A stretch of 64,000 nucleotides of DNA from Impatiens glandulifera. Lineage: Eukaryota; Streptophyta; Magnoliopsida; Ericales; Balsaminaceae. The notes below the pieces were generated by a model. That model worked only from the letters and a program-made list of their open reading frames with translations. It ran no database searches and was not told the DNA's origin. The DNA lies in the NCBI RefSeq assembly GCF_907164915.1, contig NC_061862.1, positions 34,039,522 to 34,103,521 on the forward strand, given 5' to 3'. A program made the position numbers and the translations under genes. This document shows, piece by piece, positions 1 through 11,629 of the stretch. The number at the start of each line of letters is the position of its first letter. The stretch's first letter is position 1.

Positions 1-1
1 A

Positions 2-1729
2 GATGTGCAATGTGAGAATTGTCATATGATGGGGCATCACCAGAAGATTTGCAAAAGTAATTTACAGTAGAAGAATGTGACTCAAGTGAACATTCAGCAA
101 AGAAATGTGGCTTAAGTTGTAGAACAGGAGGAGGAGAAGCTCTTTGTGGAAACTTGGTTGCATCAAATAGCTCATATAATAATTGGCTTGTGGACAGTGG
201 TTGCACCCACCACATGATATTTGATCGATGCCTCTTCAAAGAACTAGACACATCATTCAACTCTAAAGTCAAAATTGGCAATGGAGAGTACATTACAGTC
301 AAGGGAAAAGGGACTGTGGTGATAGGCAGTTCGACAAGTACAAAATTTATTATAGATGTGTTATTTGTGTCTGACATCAATAAAAATTATTTAAGTGTTG
401 GTCAGATACTCGAAAGAGGTTAAAAGATGATCTTTGAGGGCAAGGAGTGCCTAATCAAATATGCAGATGGGAGGAATGTGTTCCAACTCAACATGAAAGG
501 GAAAAGCTTTGAACTTAATCCACTAAAGAATGAGAAATCAGCCTATTCAGCTACAATATCTCAAGCTGAGATTTTCCATAAAAGGTTGGTCCATTTCCAT
601 CATAGTGCATTGCTTAATTTACTGAAGAAAGAGTTTGTAAAGGGATTACCTCAATTAGAAACTAACTTGCCAAAATGCAAGGCCTGTCAATTAGGGAAGC
701 AATTAAAACTTCATTTCAAGCAAGAAACCTAGAGAGAAACTAAGAGGCTAAAATTGATCCACATAGACCTTGTCGGGCTTTACAGAACTCATTCATTGAA
801 TGGAGTAAGTATTACATAGTTTCCATTGATGACTATTAAAGGATGTGTTTGATCTATTTTTACAAGTTCAAGTCTGAAGTTGCTAGTGTGTTTTTGAGAT
901 TCAAATATTGGATAGAAGCTCAAAGGGACTGCAAGATTCAGGCATTGAGGTTTGACAATACCAAGGAGATATTAAAGAAGTTCAAAATGAAGGATTGAAA
1001 AAGTATGCATTCTCCATGTGTCAAAAGGAGAAAATTGAGCAAGAATAATGAAATTGATAAAGTTGATCATGAGGATCTTTATAGAAGGTTGGTTGGTTGT
1101 CTTATGTACATGACAACAACCAGACCTGATATATTGTATGATGTAAGTCTTTTATCAATATTTACTAGTTGTGTAACTGAAACTCATCTTTGAGTAGTTA
1201 AAAGAGTCCTCAAATATGTTAGGGGAACACCAAACTTTGTCATTAAGTTCAATATAGGTTATTCAAACAGTGATTGAGCTGGATCTATTGATGATATAAG
1301 AAAGACTTCGGGCTATTGTTTTAGTTTTGGTTCAGGAGTGTTCTCATGGTGCTGTAAGAAGTAGGTGATAATTACACAATCCGTATAAAAAGTAGAGTTC
1401 ATTGATGCTACTGCTGCTGCATTAAGCTTTATGGATGAGGAAAGTATTAATTGATCTGATCTTGAGACAAGACGATTGTACAGAGGTGTTTGTTGACAAT
1501 CAAGTTGCAATTTCTATCTCAAACAATCTTGTTTTTTTATGAAAAGACCAAACATTTAGATATCAAGTTGTTCTTTCTTAGGGAATTGCAAAAAGAGAGG
1601 TGTGTTAAGCTGAAGTACTACAAGAATGAGCTTCAGTTAGTAGACATGTTCACCAAGGCCTTACCAAGGAACAAGTTTGAGTTCTTAAGGGAGAAACTTG
1701 TCTTCTACAACAACTCAAACAAAGAGGAG
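2..1729 (+). pseudogene. Ty1/copia gag-pol remnant with large internal deletion
   Basis: The order of parts is that of a copia polyprotein. A CCHC zinc knuckle (C-x2-C-x4-H-x4-C) lies at 11-52. A retropepsin start with the DSG active-site triplet is near 192-200. The GAG-pre-integrase HH-CC region lies at about 580-705, followed by the beginning of the integrase core (about 750-960). At about 965-1005 the frame jumps to the last part of the reverse transcriptase and RNase H, ending in the VDMFTKALP-type motif near 1645-1670. Most of the integrase core and nearly all of the reverse transcriptase, including the YVDD region, are missing. Frameshifts and in-frame stops occur throughout, for example at 421 and 730. 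The piece is cut by the left window edge, so its 5' LTR is not visible. It cannot encode a working element. Confidence 0.88.
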
Positions 1730-1935
1730 TGTTGAAGTTTTCTTGAAATTGCTTTTATTTATCCTTATTTTTAGTTTATGGTGTAGTGGTGATTTCTAGA
1801 AGAGTTTTTAGGAGATCATGTCCATGTATTTCTCTATTTTTTAACTCCACTATCTAGTCATTTAGTTGTATTTAAATTATTTTAACTTAATGTAAAACTA
1901 CTATATTTTCTCTTTCATTTCCTTTTTTACACTAA
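1730..1935 (+). repeat. Start of 3' LTR of the copia remnant
   Basis: A purine-rich tract (AAAGAGGAG) ends at 1729 and is followed by TGTTGAAG, the usual polypurine tract plus TG start of a copia LTR. The right boundary is not clear; 1935 is an estimate because no second LTR copy is available to align. Confidence 0.5.
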
Positions 1936-1984
1936 AATGTATTCTTAGTTCAAAATAATTAACAAAGATCATGAGAATAATAAA

Positions 1985-2312
1985 TGTAAATATCATTTGT
2001 AATACATCAATCAAATAATACCTCAAATATTGTTTGAACAGATAGGACTACAAACAAATATTTTCATAAAATTTGATTTCTAGAATTGATAAAATAAACA
2101 AGAACTATTTAATTGAGTTCTTAAAGAGAAAGATTTAAATAATATTATTGATTGAATGAGTAATTTTTACAATAGTTCATCTATTTATAAATTTATAATA
2201 GTAATAGAAAAGATAACTAATTTGAGAAAACTAAGGAATTAGTATCATATTTAGCCTAATTAATAGGAGATAAATAAATAATTTTTCTTATTTATTTAAT
2301 ACTTTATCATAC
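1985..2312 (-). repeat. Probable copia LTR, minus strand
   Basis: On the minus strand, a GAAGGAG purine tract follows the RNase H tail of the neighbouring remnant, and an AT-rich segment begins directly after it. This segment has a TATA-like stretch (TATAAATTTATAAATAG, near 2186-2202), as expected for an LTR promoter. The far end is not defined. Confidence 0.45.
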
Positions 2313-2665
2313 TCCTTCAAGTGAAAAGATGAAGCACAAACCGTGAGCTTGTTACATAAAAGAGAAAATCGATGAGAAGAAAGACCTTTGGTGAATATAT
2401 CAGCCACTTGATCTTCAGTAGGAATGTACTGGATAAATAGTTGTTTACGAGCAACGTTTTCTCGAACAAAGTGCAAATCGATTTCAATATGTTTTGTGCG
2501 AGCATGAAATACTGGGTTTGTTTATAAGAATGCGACACCAATATTATCACACCATAGAACTGGGAAGAAGAAAATAAAACTCAAAGTTCACTAAGTAGAG
2601 ATTGAATCCAACAAAGATCAGTAGTTGTATATGCAAGAGCACGGTATTTAGTTAAAAAACTAAAA
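2313..2665 (-). pseudogene. Copia RNase H C-terminal remnant
   Basis: Read on the minus strand, this encodes the tail of a copia RNase H. It starts with an AIAYTTTDLCWIQ-like region near 2640, continues with the [10 protein letters not shown] motif near 2490-2520, and ends with [10 protein letters not shown] near 2380-2410. Nothing upstream of RNase H survives. It belongs to a different copia family from the 1-1729 remnant and has the opposite orientation. The short frames of 62 and 77 codons here are pieces of this one remnant. Confidence 0.82.
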
Positions 2666-2669
2666 TTAA

Positions 2670-2830
2670 AAAATTAAAAATTGGGTCCAGTTTGGGTCTG
2701 GGTACCCATCGGTTCTGAACTGATATTTCGGGTAATTTAAGAACTCGAATTTTTCGGGACAAATTCGGATCCGGTTCGGTTCGATTTCGGGTCGGGTCCT
2801 TCGAAACCCAGAATTTTTCCATGCCTAATT
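2670..2830. repeat. GGTTCGG/GGGTC-rich tract, hAT-like subterminal repeat
   Basis: A cluster of degenerate GGGT, GGTTCGG and TTCGGG motifs stands out in an AT-rich background. Such motifs are common in subterminal regions of non-autonomous hAT elements in plants. I could not find matching terminal inverted repeats or an 8-bp target duplication, so the assignment rests on composition only. Confidence 0.3.
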
Positions 2831-2989
2831 CTAAAGGCTCGAGATAGTTTTCCTGTCACTTGTTGCATTGATGCAGCTTATTTCAACTAGTGCATAGTGA
2901 TTGTGCACTCCAAATACAAAAGGTCTGGTTGTATCAGTGGTGACTGTTGTCGCTGCTAGGATAAGAACTAACCGATCGACTTAGGGATT

Positions 2990-3372
2990 CACTGGGTTGG
3001 GTCGGTATGGTATATCTTAATGTTTTATCAATACTTTATATTTTACCTAAAATTTCGGTATACAAAAAATGCATTCATTTTACCTTACCTTAATTTTGGT
3101 ATACCTTGATTTCGATATACCTTAATTTCGGTATACAAAAAATTCATACTTTTACCTTACCTTAATTTCGGTACGGTATCGGTATTATACCTTTGATAAC
3201 TAAAAAACATATTAACTTAAAAAAATCAATCTCTTCGATAAGGTAATCTCTTCGATAAGGTAATAGATATATATAGAATAATATTTCAGTATAATTATAT
3301 TTTGATATTATTCAAAAATTATATTTCTATAATTAAATTAATATCAAATTTATTTAATTATTTCCCTATAAG

Positions 3373-3443
<71 letters not shown>

Positions 3444-3550
3444 AACTTATAAATATCTCGATATACCAAAATTTTAAAAATCTTATATATCTTTATCGTA
3501 CCAAAAATTTCGGTATCGGTATCATATCTTACCCTTTTTTTGGTATATCT
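2990..3550. repeat. CGGTATAC-rich repeat with central AT microsatellite
   Basis: Both ends carry many copies of TTCGGTATACC-like and CGGTATCGGTA motifs in inverted orientation (left about 3000-3200, right about 3460-3545). An (AT)n tract at about 3375-3440 separates them. The layout suggests a foldback or hAT-type non-autonomous element, but exact termini are not evident. Confidence 0.4.
3375..3440. repeat. (AT)n microsatellite
   Basis: About 33 uninterrupted AT dinucleotides. Confidence 0.95.
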
Positions 3551-4721
3551 TAAAAATCAATATTTTCAATATATATTATAATACGATATTTTCAATAAAC
3601 TTTTAATAACTATATTTTTTTCTAACCACAAAGAAGGGGTTGGAGAAGGATCCTCCATTACAAGTCTCTTTGTACCTCTCACATGAAAGGGCAAAAATGT
3701 TATATTAATTTTTGTTATTATTTAATCATTAGCCTCTCACATGCAGGGGCACATGGTCAATTTTGTAATATACGATTGAGCTGCATGTCTTTTGATTGAT
3801 CGTCTATCTATACTCTTTAAATAAAATAACTTTCTCCAATTAGCTTTCATTCCTTTCTGAAATTTTTTATTTATTTATTCTCTGCTATTTTTTGATATCT
3901 CCTTGCGCTACCTGCTTCTTAATTGGCTCAATTCTCGACCAATCCATATATTACGCTATGCATGATTCTTAGTTTTGACTTTTAATCTTATATAAGTACA
4001 AAGGAAAAATATTAAGTTTCATTTAGTTCGAAAATTATATATATAATAATAATCCTTAATCACCAAACTCATTTATATTCTTATTACTATCATTATAAAT
4101 ATGGAAAATTATTTAGGAGGCCCTTTAATTCTTTTAGTTGTTCACTTTTAGCCTTAAAATTGATTTTTAAAACAAATCGTCCCTTCAACTTTTAGAAATG
4201 TCACCAATGACACTTCCATCATTTTTTGGTAAAAGATAACGGTTTAAATTTAAAATATTAATTTTTTAGATATTATCTTTAATTTTATTTTTTATATTTT
4301 AATTATTAAATCGCTTATATATAATATTATATATATTATTAATTTTTATATTTATATAATTATTAAATCTTTTATATAATATATAGATAATATATATATA
4401 TATATTATTTATTTTTATCTATATCTATATAAAATAAAATTTAAAATTAATTTATATAATATATATATATATAATTTATATATATATATATATATATTAT
4501 CTTTAATCATTAATTTATATAATATATATATTAAAAAATAATTTGATGATTAAAAATAATTGAGTAGTTGGGAAGTTACCATTACTTTTAACCCTCAAAT
4601 TATTTTTTAAAATATATATATATTATATAAATTAATAATTAAATATAATATATATATATATATAAATTATATATATATTATATAAATATTATATAAATTA
4701 GTTTTAAACTATGTTCTATAG

Positions 4722-4728
<7 letters not shown>

Positions 4729-4768
<40 letters not shown>
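4729..4768. repeat. (AT)n microsatellite inside the foldback element
   Basis: About 20 AT dinucleotides. Confidence 0.9.
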
Positions 4769-4773
<5 letters not shown>

Positions 4774-4814
4774 AGAGATTAAATAATTATATAAAAATAA
4801 AAATTAATGATAAA

Positions 4815-4817
<3 letters not shown>

Positions 4818-4879
<62 letters not shown>
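4818..4879. repeat. (AT)n microsatellite inside the foldback element
   Basis: About 30 AT dinucleotides. It creates the artificial poly-(Ile-Tyr) reading frame on the minus strand, which is not a gene. Confidence 0.9.
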
Positions 4880-4883
<4 letters not shown>

Positions 4884-5110
4884 TGATTTAATAATTATAT
4901 ATATAAATATAAAAAATAAGATTAAAGATAATATATAAAAAAAAATATTTAAACTTAAGAAGTTATGTTTAACCATAAAGTTGACGAAATGACCATTAGT
5001 GACCTTTCTAAAAGTTGAAGAACGATTTGTTTCAAAAATTAATTTGAGGACTAAAAATGAGGGATTAGAATAATTAGAGGACCGCATAAATAATTTTCCC
5101 TTATAAATAT

Positions 5111-6556
5111 CTTAATTGTATGGAAATGCGTGATTTAAAGTACAAATTCATAAATAAATAAAAATTAAAAAAATCCCAAAATATAGATAACTTAATTAAA
5201 TCATATAAAATATGTCTGAATCATATATAATTATATATAATTGTCCCTAACAAAAGAACATGACTCATTAAAATCACTATTATAATTTCACAAACATATG
5301 AAAAAGTGGAATTAATATAATTATGTCACGATTTATCACAAAATAATATTATAGTAAATACAAAATATGAGTGCTTATGATTTATTTATCCATTAATTTT
5401 ATCACTAAAAATAAAATTAAAAATCATTACATGCAACATCATCGCTTTATATCAACCATTATAAAACGTACAATGCTTTTAAAATTGGGGTAGTGACTAT
5501 TCCAACGGGCTGGACTATGATAGATAGGAGGAACTAGGAAGGAATAGAGGAAGCATGAAAAACAGGCTTGTCCCATATTTTGAATTTTATCCAAAAAAAA
5601 AACTAAGTATCTTATCGATCAAACTTTTTTCTCTCAATTAAATCATATTTTTGAATATACAAAATAAAATATCTATTCTTTTAAATATTTTATAAATTTA
5701 TTATTAGTTTATTATTCAATTATTTAATTTTATTATTAAATAATATTTTAGAAAAATTTAAAGGTATTGTAAAAATATTGTTTGGTCATTTTGTTAGGTT
5801 TAGCTATTTATTACCTTTTCTTTTTAATCCAGACAAATATTTGCTAAGTCACCATATTTTGTTCTGCACGTTTCTTTTCTTTTAATTTCTTTGCTAACAT
5901 TTATTTTTTAATAATTAAAAATTTATTATTATTCAGGTTACATATATATTTAAATAGAAATTTGCAATCAAATTGTAAAAACTTCTCTATGAGGTCAATT
6001 ATTAATTACTTCATTTATTTATGAATTTAATAAAATATATTAAATAATCAATTACTTTTAAAATAAAATAGTTAAATAAAATAAAAAATAATCTATTTTG
6101 TTAGTTAAACATTAAGGATCGCTAAAATAGCACGTACCCCCCACTATAACAAGAGGTGTGTGATTCTCATGTATAGTTGTTTCAAGATTATTTTTTTAAT
6201 GAAATTGTGCAAGCCTACGCGGTTGCTTGAATAATCTGAATTTGGTTCTTAAGTTTAAATCTGCGTAACAATCCTCCATTTGATATCATCCGCCTTTTAT
6301 TTTTCTAAATACCAAATGTCATCTCTATGGTTGATATGTGCAAAGAATGGAGTGGTGCATGTTGAACATCTTTTTTCTCGTAGAAGGAGAAAATTGACCT
6401 TGAAAATGATGAAGATGATAATTTGTTTGAGGAAATGATACAAAGAAACCTAATTGGTTGGAATACCCTAAATCTACAAAATAATATTTATGTCACCAAT
6501 AATTTTATTAATGCTCATATACATATATTTTTAATTAATGATTTAATGTACCATCT
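5111..6556. other. Gene-free AT-rich interval
   Basis: I see no coding signal, no RNA gene and no clear terminal repeat. A stretch near 6121-6470 has more balanced composition and could be an old element remnant, but no motif identifies it. Confidence 0.5.
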
Positions 6557-6826
6557 TCACATACTTGAGAGTGGAAGTTGAAAACGATATTTAAGAATAT
6601 TATGCCGTGCAATATCAAGTACAGTTGAGTCGTGCATCGATCTTTCAACACCAGACACAAAATAAGTAAACAAAAGATGGTGGTTACATACTACCGGCAC
6701 AAGGCAGGCTATATGACCATGTGCTAAGTATTGTAACATAATCACAACTTGCTCCTCTACTTGAGTTGAAGACCATAGAACATTCAAATTATATTGATAA
6801 GTCATTCTATAAGTAGTATAAGGCAA
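6557..6826 (-). pseudogene. PIF/Harbinger transposase fragment
   Basis: The 89-codon minus-strand frame contains two blocks typical of plant Harbinger-type transposases. A VEEQVVIMLQYLAHG block near residues 23-37 matches the conserved EQVAMFL...GH segment. A LLFTYFVSG..RSMHDSTVL block near residues 51-71 matches the FTYV..GWEGSAHDS.VL segment before a catalytic aspartate. In an intact protein these blocks lie far apart, so an internal deletion has joined them. The downstream DAGY..P region is missing. It is a dead fragment, and its element termini were not found. Confidence 0.65.
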
Positions 6827-6989
6827 TGATTATACATTCTTACCATGTCTAGACATATTTTATTGTCACACATCAATAGTTGAACAATGATCATGCTTCG
6901 GTTAGAAGAATCTCTTAGTGTACGTGTTAGTACGTCTTTAAAAGTATCCATCAAAACCTTCATTAATATTGTCAAGAAACTAAGTTCAA

Positions 6990-9119
6990 TTTTGAGGGTT
7001 TAAAAGAAGTTTTATATAATAATACATGTTTTTAGATGATTGGTTAAAATCTTTTATTGGGCCAAGATAACAAATTTTGTGAATGGTCAAGTATAAATCC
7101 TAAAACTTAAAAACTTAACTATTTAATAACTACATCAGTTGATTAATATTTTGTTTGCCATTTCCCCTCATATATCATTGAATTGCTTCGATATTACTTA
7201 TGTACCTTTTTCCGCCCTAAACTGTATGTCCATGTAAGAGAATAATTTTCTACATAAATTAGATGTTAGCATAACAATTTCCCTCTCAATAAACAATCCA
7301 ATGCCATTGATTTCTCATCCTAAATACCCCTTTAACTATAGCGTCTACATACAAATCAAGACATGTTTTTGTAAAAAAAAAAATAGGCATTTCTAGTCTG
7401 TTCTTCTTTTATTCACATCACTTCCATGTTTATAATGTAGATGAGAGAAAATGCAACAACCTAATAAGAAAAGATAGTAATGATGAGAATAAATGACAAA
7501 TATATTAGTTAAGATAAAATATGTGTTAAGAACAACAAATTATAACAATTAGATAAACAAGAACAGTAACAACTTAAAATGTAGAGGAATGAAACTCTAA
7601 CTTAGCAATTAATTCATCACTAACTATCTCCCCATGATATCCGAACAAACCCTCTAATCAACCTGAAATAAACAAGCAAAAAAGACGAATCACCGTGACC
7701 TAAAATAACATACCTTAAACTGTGAAAATTAAGATATTAGACTACTAGAAACTGGAAACCTCTTCTACCTTCGACCACCCGAGATTGGGTACCCAAATGA
7801 GCTACAAATTTTTGGGACTGTTAGAAAAAGAAGTTGAGGCTGTAATGTTCATTGTATTAAGATGTGATCGCGGCTTTAATTTTTAACGTTACTATTCATA
7901 TTTTTTTGTCCACATATGCATGTATTAGGCAAAATGGCTATTTTTCAAATGATCCAACACTTACAAGCTTGGACATCCTAGATGCAAACATACCTCACGG
8001 ACTCCACAGAGCATCAATCAAGGTGTATGATATACCATAATGACTGTAAGAGACCAATTAATCTACCATTGTGCATGTGCCTCGTGGTGTCAATCTTTGC
8101 CAAACGAGCCCAGCTCACGTCCAAAGGTGGAAGAAGCCTCAACCGCGTTATCTTGGAGCAAGTTCAGCAACTGATAACTTTGACCATGGTGCATCAAAAT
8201 GAGCCAGCCATATACCAAAATGACCATACCTCAATAAGTGTTCATTTGGCACCGGTATTGATGTGTCATTTAATGCGTACAGGTCGGGAGAGTCACTGGA
8301 AGCTAGGTGACGTGCACAGGACCTAACTAGAGGTAGCTTCACCGCGAGCTTCTCACCTTCAATCGATGATTGACATTGCTACGGGTCACTATTTCTAGGC
8401 CACGAGATACTAAAACAACGGGGCAAGAGTTAGCTTTCGAATGCTAGTGGCATCAGCACACCATGCAAAGTGTGCAACTCGGGAGAAGCCTCAGATTGTT
8501 GTAGAGCCAAAGCAAACTATCGAAACATCTATAAACTATAAACGATATCTAGAGCCACGGGACATGCCAGTAGAAAGAAATAATGGCTTGTTTGATTAAT
8601 TAGATGTTGAATAGGCTTGTGTGCTCCTTGTTTCTCATAGGCCGGCGGATTGTTTGATCCATTTTAACTCGTTGAAGGCTATAAATATTCTTTAAAAAAT
8701 CCAAAAAAATATAAAACGACTCATGGGTTTTCTCTATTTTTCGGTGCAGGTGTTGAGATTTTAGGGAGTATTTAGATAGATTTTATCGTTTTATAAGTAT
8801 ACTAGCAGTAGCTATAATTTGTGTTTTGCTAGTCCAAAAGTAAAATAAAAATATATGCATGCATCTAGAATAAAATTCCATGAAATAATGTGTTAACCAT
8901 AATTTTTGGAATTATTTCATGTCTTTGCCTCTTTTTGTTCTTATCATCTAAGTATTTTTCGACTAGTGATGCCTACGCTTATTTTATTGCTTACAAGTTC
9001 TTATAAAAAAAGATCAGGACTAATTCAATATATTAAGTTATGGCATAGGTAGAAACTTTGATATATGTGGTTAGGGTTGAATCATTTTAAATTTAAAAAG
9101 AATGTGTGAAAGTCGTGTT
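6990..9119. other. Gene-free interval with unassigned reading frames
   Basis: Two overlapping frames on opposite strands exist at 7982-8326 (plus) and 8148-8342 (minus), in a segment with more balanced composition (about 7740-8660). Neither shows a recognisable domain, membrane segment or splice context. The segment may be an old LTR or other repeat remnant. I see nothing else. Confidence 0.4.
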
Positions 9120-9640
9120 TTAATAATGGCCAAGAGTTTCAGAATAGAGACGGCTCTTTTGAGCGAGCGTTATGGGGTATAGTGCTAAAACCCTCCCCAC
9201 ACTTAACCCAGCATCGAACTAAAAAATAATTTAAAGCTTCTTTCCTAATTTCTCACGTAGGAAAAAAAATTAGGTGCTGCCTCTCAAAAAGAGCCACGTA
9301 CACATTTGTTTTAAAAGTTTCAATTTTCAGTTCCTCGTCTCATGTTTGGACGAGGCAATTCTCGGTTTAGTCGTCTTGTCTTGTTTTACGAGACTCGAGA
9401 GGAAAGCAAGACACGAAAATTAGCAAAAACGATCGAAAGAAAGGATTTTTGAAACTTAGATATAAACTCGGTACGACAATTTGAGATTAAGGTAATACAT
9501 TGGGCATTTTCGAAAAGATTTATAACGTTTGTACGAAATCAAAAACACTAGAATATTGAATCGATCCGAGAGGTGATCGATCGATCCTATAAACGAGTGT
9601 AGATTACCCATAAAAATGACTATTCTAAATTGAAGTTATA
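9120..9640. repeat. Non-coding dispersed repeat, related to 29440-29660
   Basis: A core of TTTCTAATTTCTC...AATTAGGTG followed by TTCCTCGTCTC and an ACGAG.. pair occurs here (about 9240-9410) and again near 29485-29625. The second site also holds an ATTGAGTAACGAAAACCCATT-like tract that I associate with untranslated parts of large plant gypsy elements. Both copies look like old fragments. Confidence 0.35.
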
Positions 9641-11629
9641 AATAAAAATCAAATATGCAAATGCAATGTAAAATTCATTAAGAACTTATATAAAACATAA
9701 AATATATAATCATTAACAAATATTATATTTTATTTTATTTTAGAGTTTCATTAAAGATGGAAATAAGGTGAAGAATCTCTTAAATTGCTTGTATATATAT
9801 TCACCACCAGCACCTTATAAAAAGACTTCCTCATTAAAAAGAGTTAGAAATTGTTGTTTTAAAGTTTAATTATTAAGAGATACTATTTTTAAGAACGAAA
9901 TCATCAGAAGGACATCATATATGGATTGACTTAGTTTTAATTGTAGGGTTTTTATTTTCCTATGTTGACTACATGTAATATAAGGAATTTACACCCTTTA
10001 ATTGTTGTTGGTAGTAAGACTGGAACTAATCATTTGGGCTGGTGAATGAATATAACTTTGCCAATGAGATCTTTTCAAATTTGGTTAATGTGCATCTAAG
10101 GATAAGTTTATGGTTAAAATATAATAAATTTGAAGACCAAAGTATAAATATCTTATCTAATATTTAAGTTATTTGAAAATATTATTTTTATTTTTGAATT
10201 AATATTATTGGAGAAACAAGTTGGATTCAAATGGACCATTTAATATTATTATTTATCACAATTGGTGGTTGGATTGGATGGAAATTGAAAGATGTGAACT
10301 TTTATTCCTAAAATAAATGCAATAGAACATCTATTCCAAAATGAAATGGCTACAAAAAAAATGTTGAGCTGTCATTGAAAGACTCCCTTCTTTTTGGCTA
10401 TGCATTAATCATTTGGTAATAGCTAGCTAGATACATATGAATTATATTCAATGAATTGACATTTGATCTACCCTCTATCAACAATCATTCAATTCCTCTC
10501 TCTTCTAAACAGTGAACACACACATGTTTGAACACCTTCTATATGGGGTCCGTCCAGAAAGTAATTTTAGACACATTAAAGGGGCTCACCAAATTGCAGA
10601 GTCTCAATTTCCTTTGAAATTCATATCTTGTGGTTGTAATCCAATAGATTTGAACCACAATTTCGATTCGTACAAAATTTGGATTCTAGGTTTAATTTCC
10701 TTCATGAACATTAATGTTTAAAGAACTAAGAAACGTACCTCCCCGACACATGTAGGTTGGCAAATTCAACTGCCACCGCTCTTTCCTGAAGCAAGCAAGC
10801 TATGACAACAGGTGAAAAATGTCATTCTTGTACATAATATTAGGTTTTATAAACTCAGTAGTAATTAAAAATATTTTTTTATTGTATGCCCTTGAAAAAT
10901 TAGAAACATTATTCAAACCGTATTACATATATTTGTTTCCAATTCCATCACAAACAAAGCTTATTCATCAAGCCAATTTCTCAATTTTTAGGAGAAAAAA
11001 AACTACGTAATACCACTAAAACATCATCAATTAAGTTCGTATTAATTTTCTCTACAAGAAATAAACGTCTACTCGCCAAAATAATAATATTATTATTATG
11101 TTCAGTATATATAATTTATGTTTCAGTAAAATCAAAAAATTATAATATTGAATGATTAATTTGAAAAAATGTGTGAAAAAACATAATAATTATCTATCTA
11201 TCTATCTCAACCAAAATAAGTTAGAACATGCATGGGGCCTTAAATCCTACAAGAGTTATGATGGCCATCAATTTTATTTTTGGCTAGATATGGCCATAGT
11301 ATTTTTTTTTTTCTTTTCTAAATCTAAAAAAAAGAAGAAAAAAACAAGAAATATATTGAAATAACACATCAAACTGTTAGGGTGATCGTTTGCTGTCATT
11401 GTGTGGATGAACATCTCTCACATTCAAACTGAAGAATAGTTCAGTCTCATTAAAATGTTCATGATAAGCAAATTCATTATACATTTAATTAGAAACCCTA
11501 AAAATGAAACAATCATGGCATACAAGTTTGATTGAAAACAAACAGAAACACACACTCAAACCCAATTGTACACTAACTTAACAATCTAGAAATCTTCACC
11601 ACATCCACATACAATGCTTAATAAAATCA
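9641..11629. other. Gene-free interval 3' of the PKS-like gene
   Basis: The frames at 10512, 10819 and 11152 lack any recognisable motif, and the last is inflated by poly-T and poly-A runs. I see no gene. Some of the first few hundred bases left of 11630 must be the 3' untranslated region and terminator of the minus-strand PKS-like gene. Confidence 0.5.

Larger units (their letters stand above)
4103..5100. mobile_element. Mutator-type foldback MITE with 10-bp TSD
   Basis: The left end (GGAAAATTATTTA) and the reverse complement of the right end (GGGAAAATTATTTA) match and remain alignable for roughly 200-250 bp inward. The element is flanked by a perfect 10-bp direct repeat, TTATAAATAT, at 4093-4102 and 5101-5110. 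Long inverted repeats plus a 9-11-bp target duplication are the signature of Mutator-like elements. The interior is AT-rich, contains two long (AT)n tracts and encodes nothing, so this is a non-autonomous copy. Its terminal sequence is unrelated to that of the MULE at 53511-56540, so it belongs to another family. Confidence 0.85.

Noticed and set aside
4779..5087. 102-codon minus-strand frame with many Ile-Tyr repeats
   Set aside because: It is translation of (AT)n tracts and the terminal repeat of the foldback element.
7982..8342. Overlapping frames of 114 (plus) and 64 (minus) codons
   Set aside because: No domain, odd composition, both strands open at once and no splice or promoter context.
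10512..11364. Three plus-strand frames of 63-70 codons
   Set aside because: Low-complexity or random composition; nothing recognisable and no neighbouring exon.
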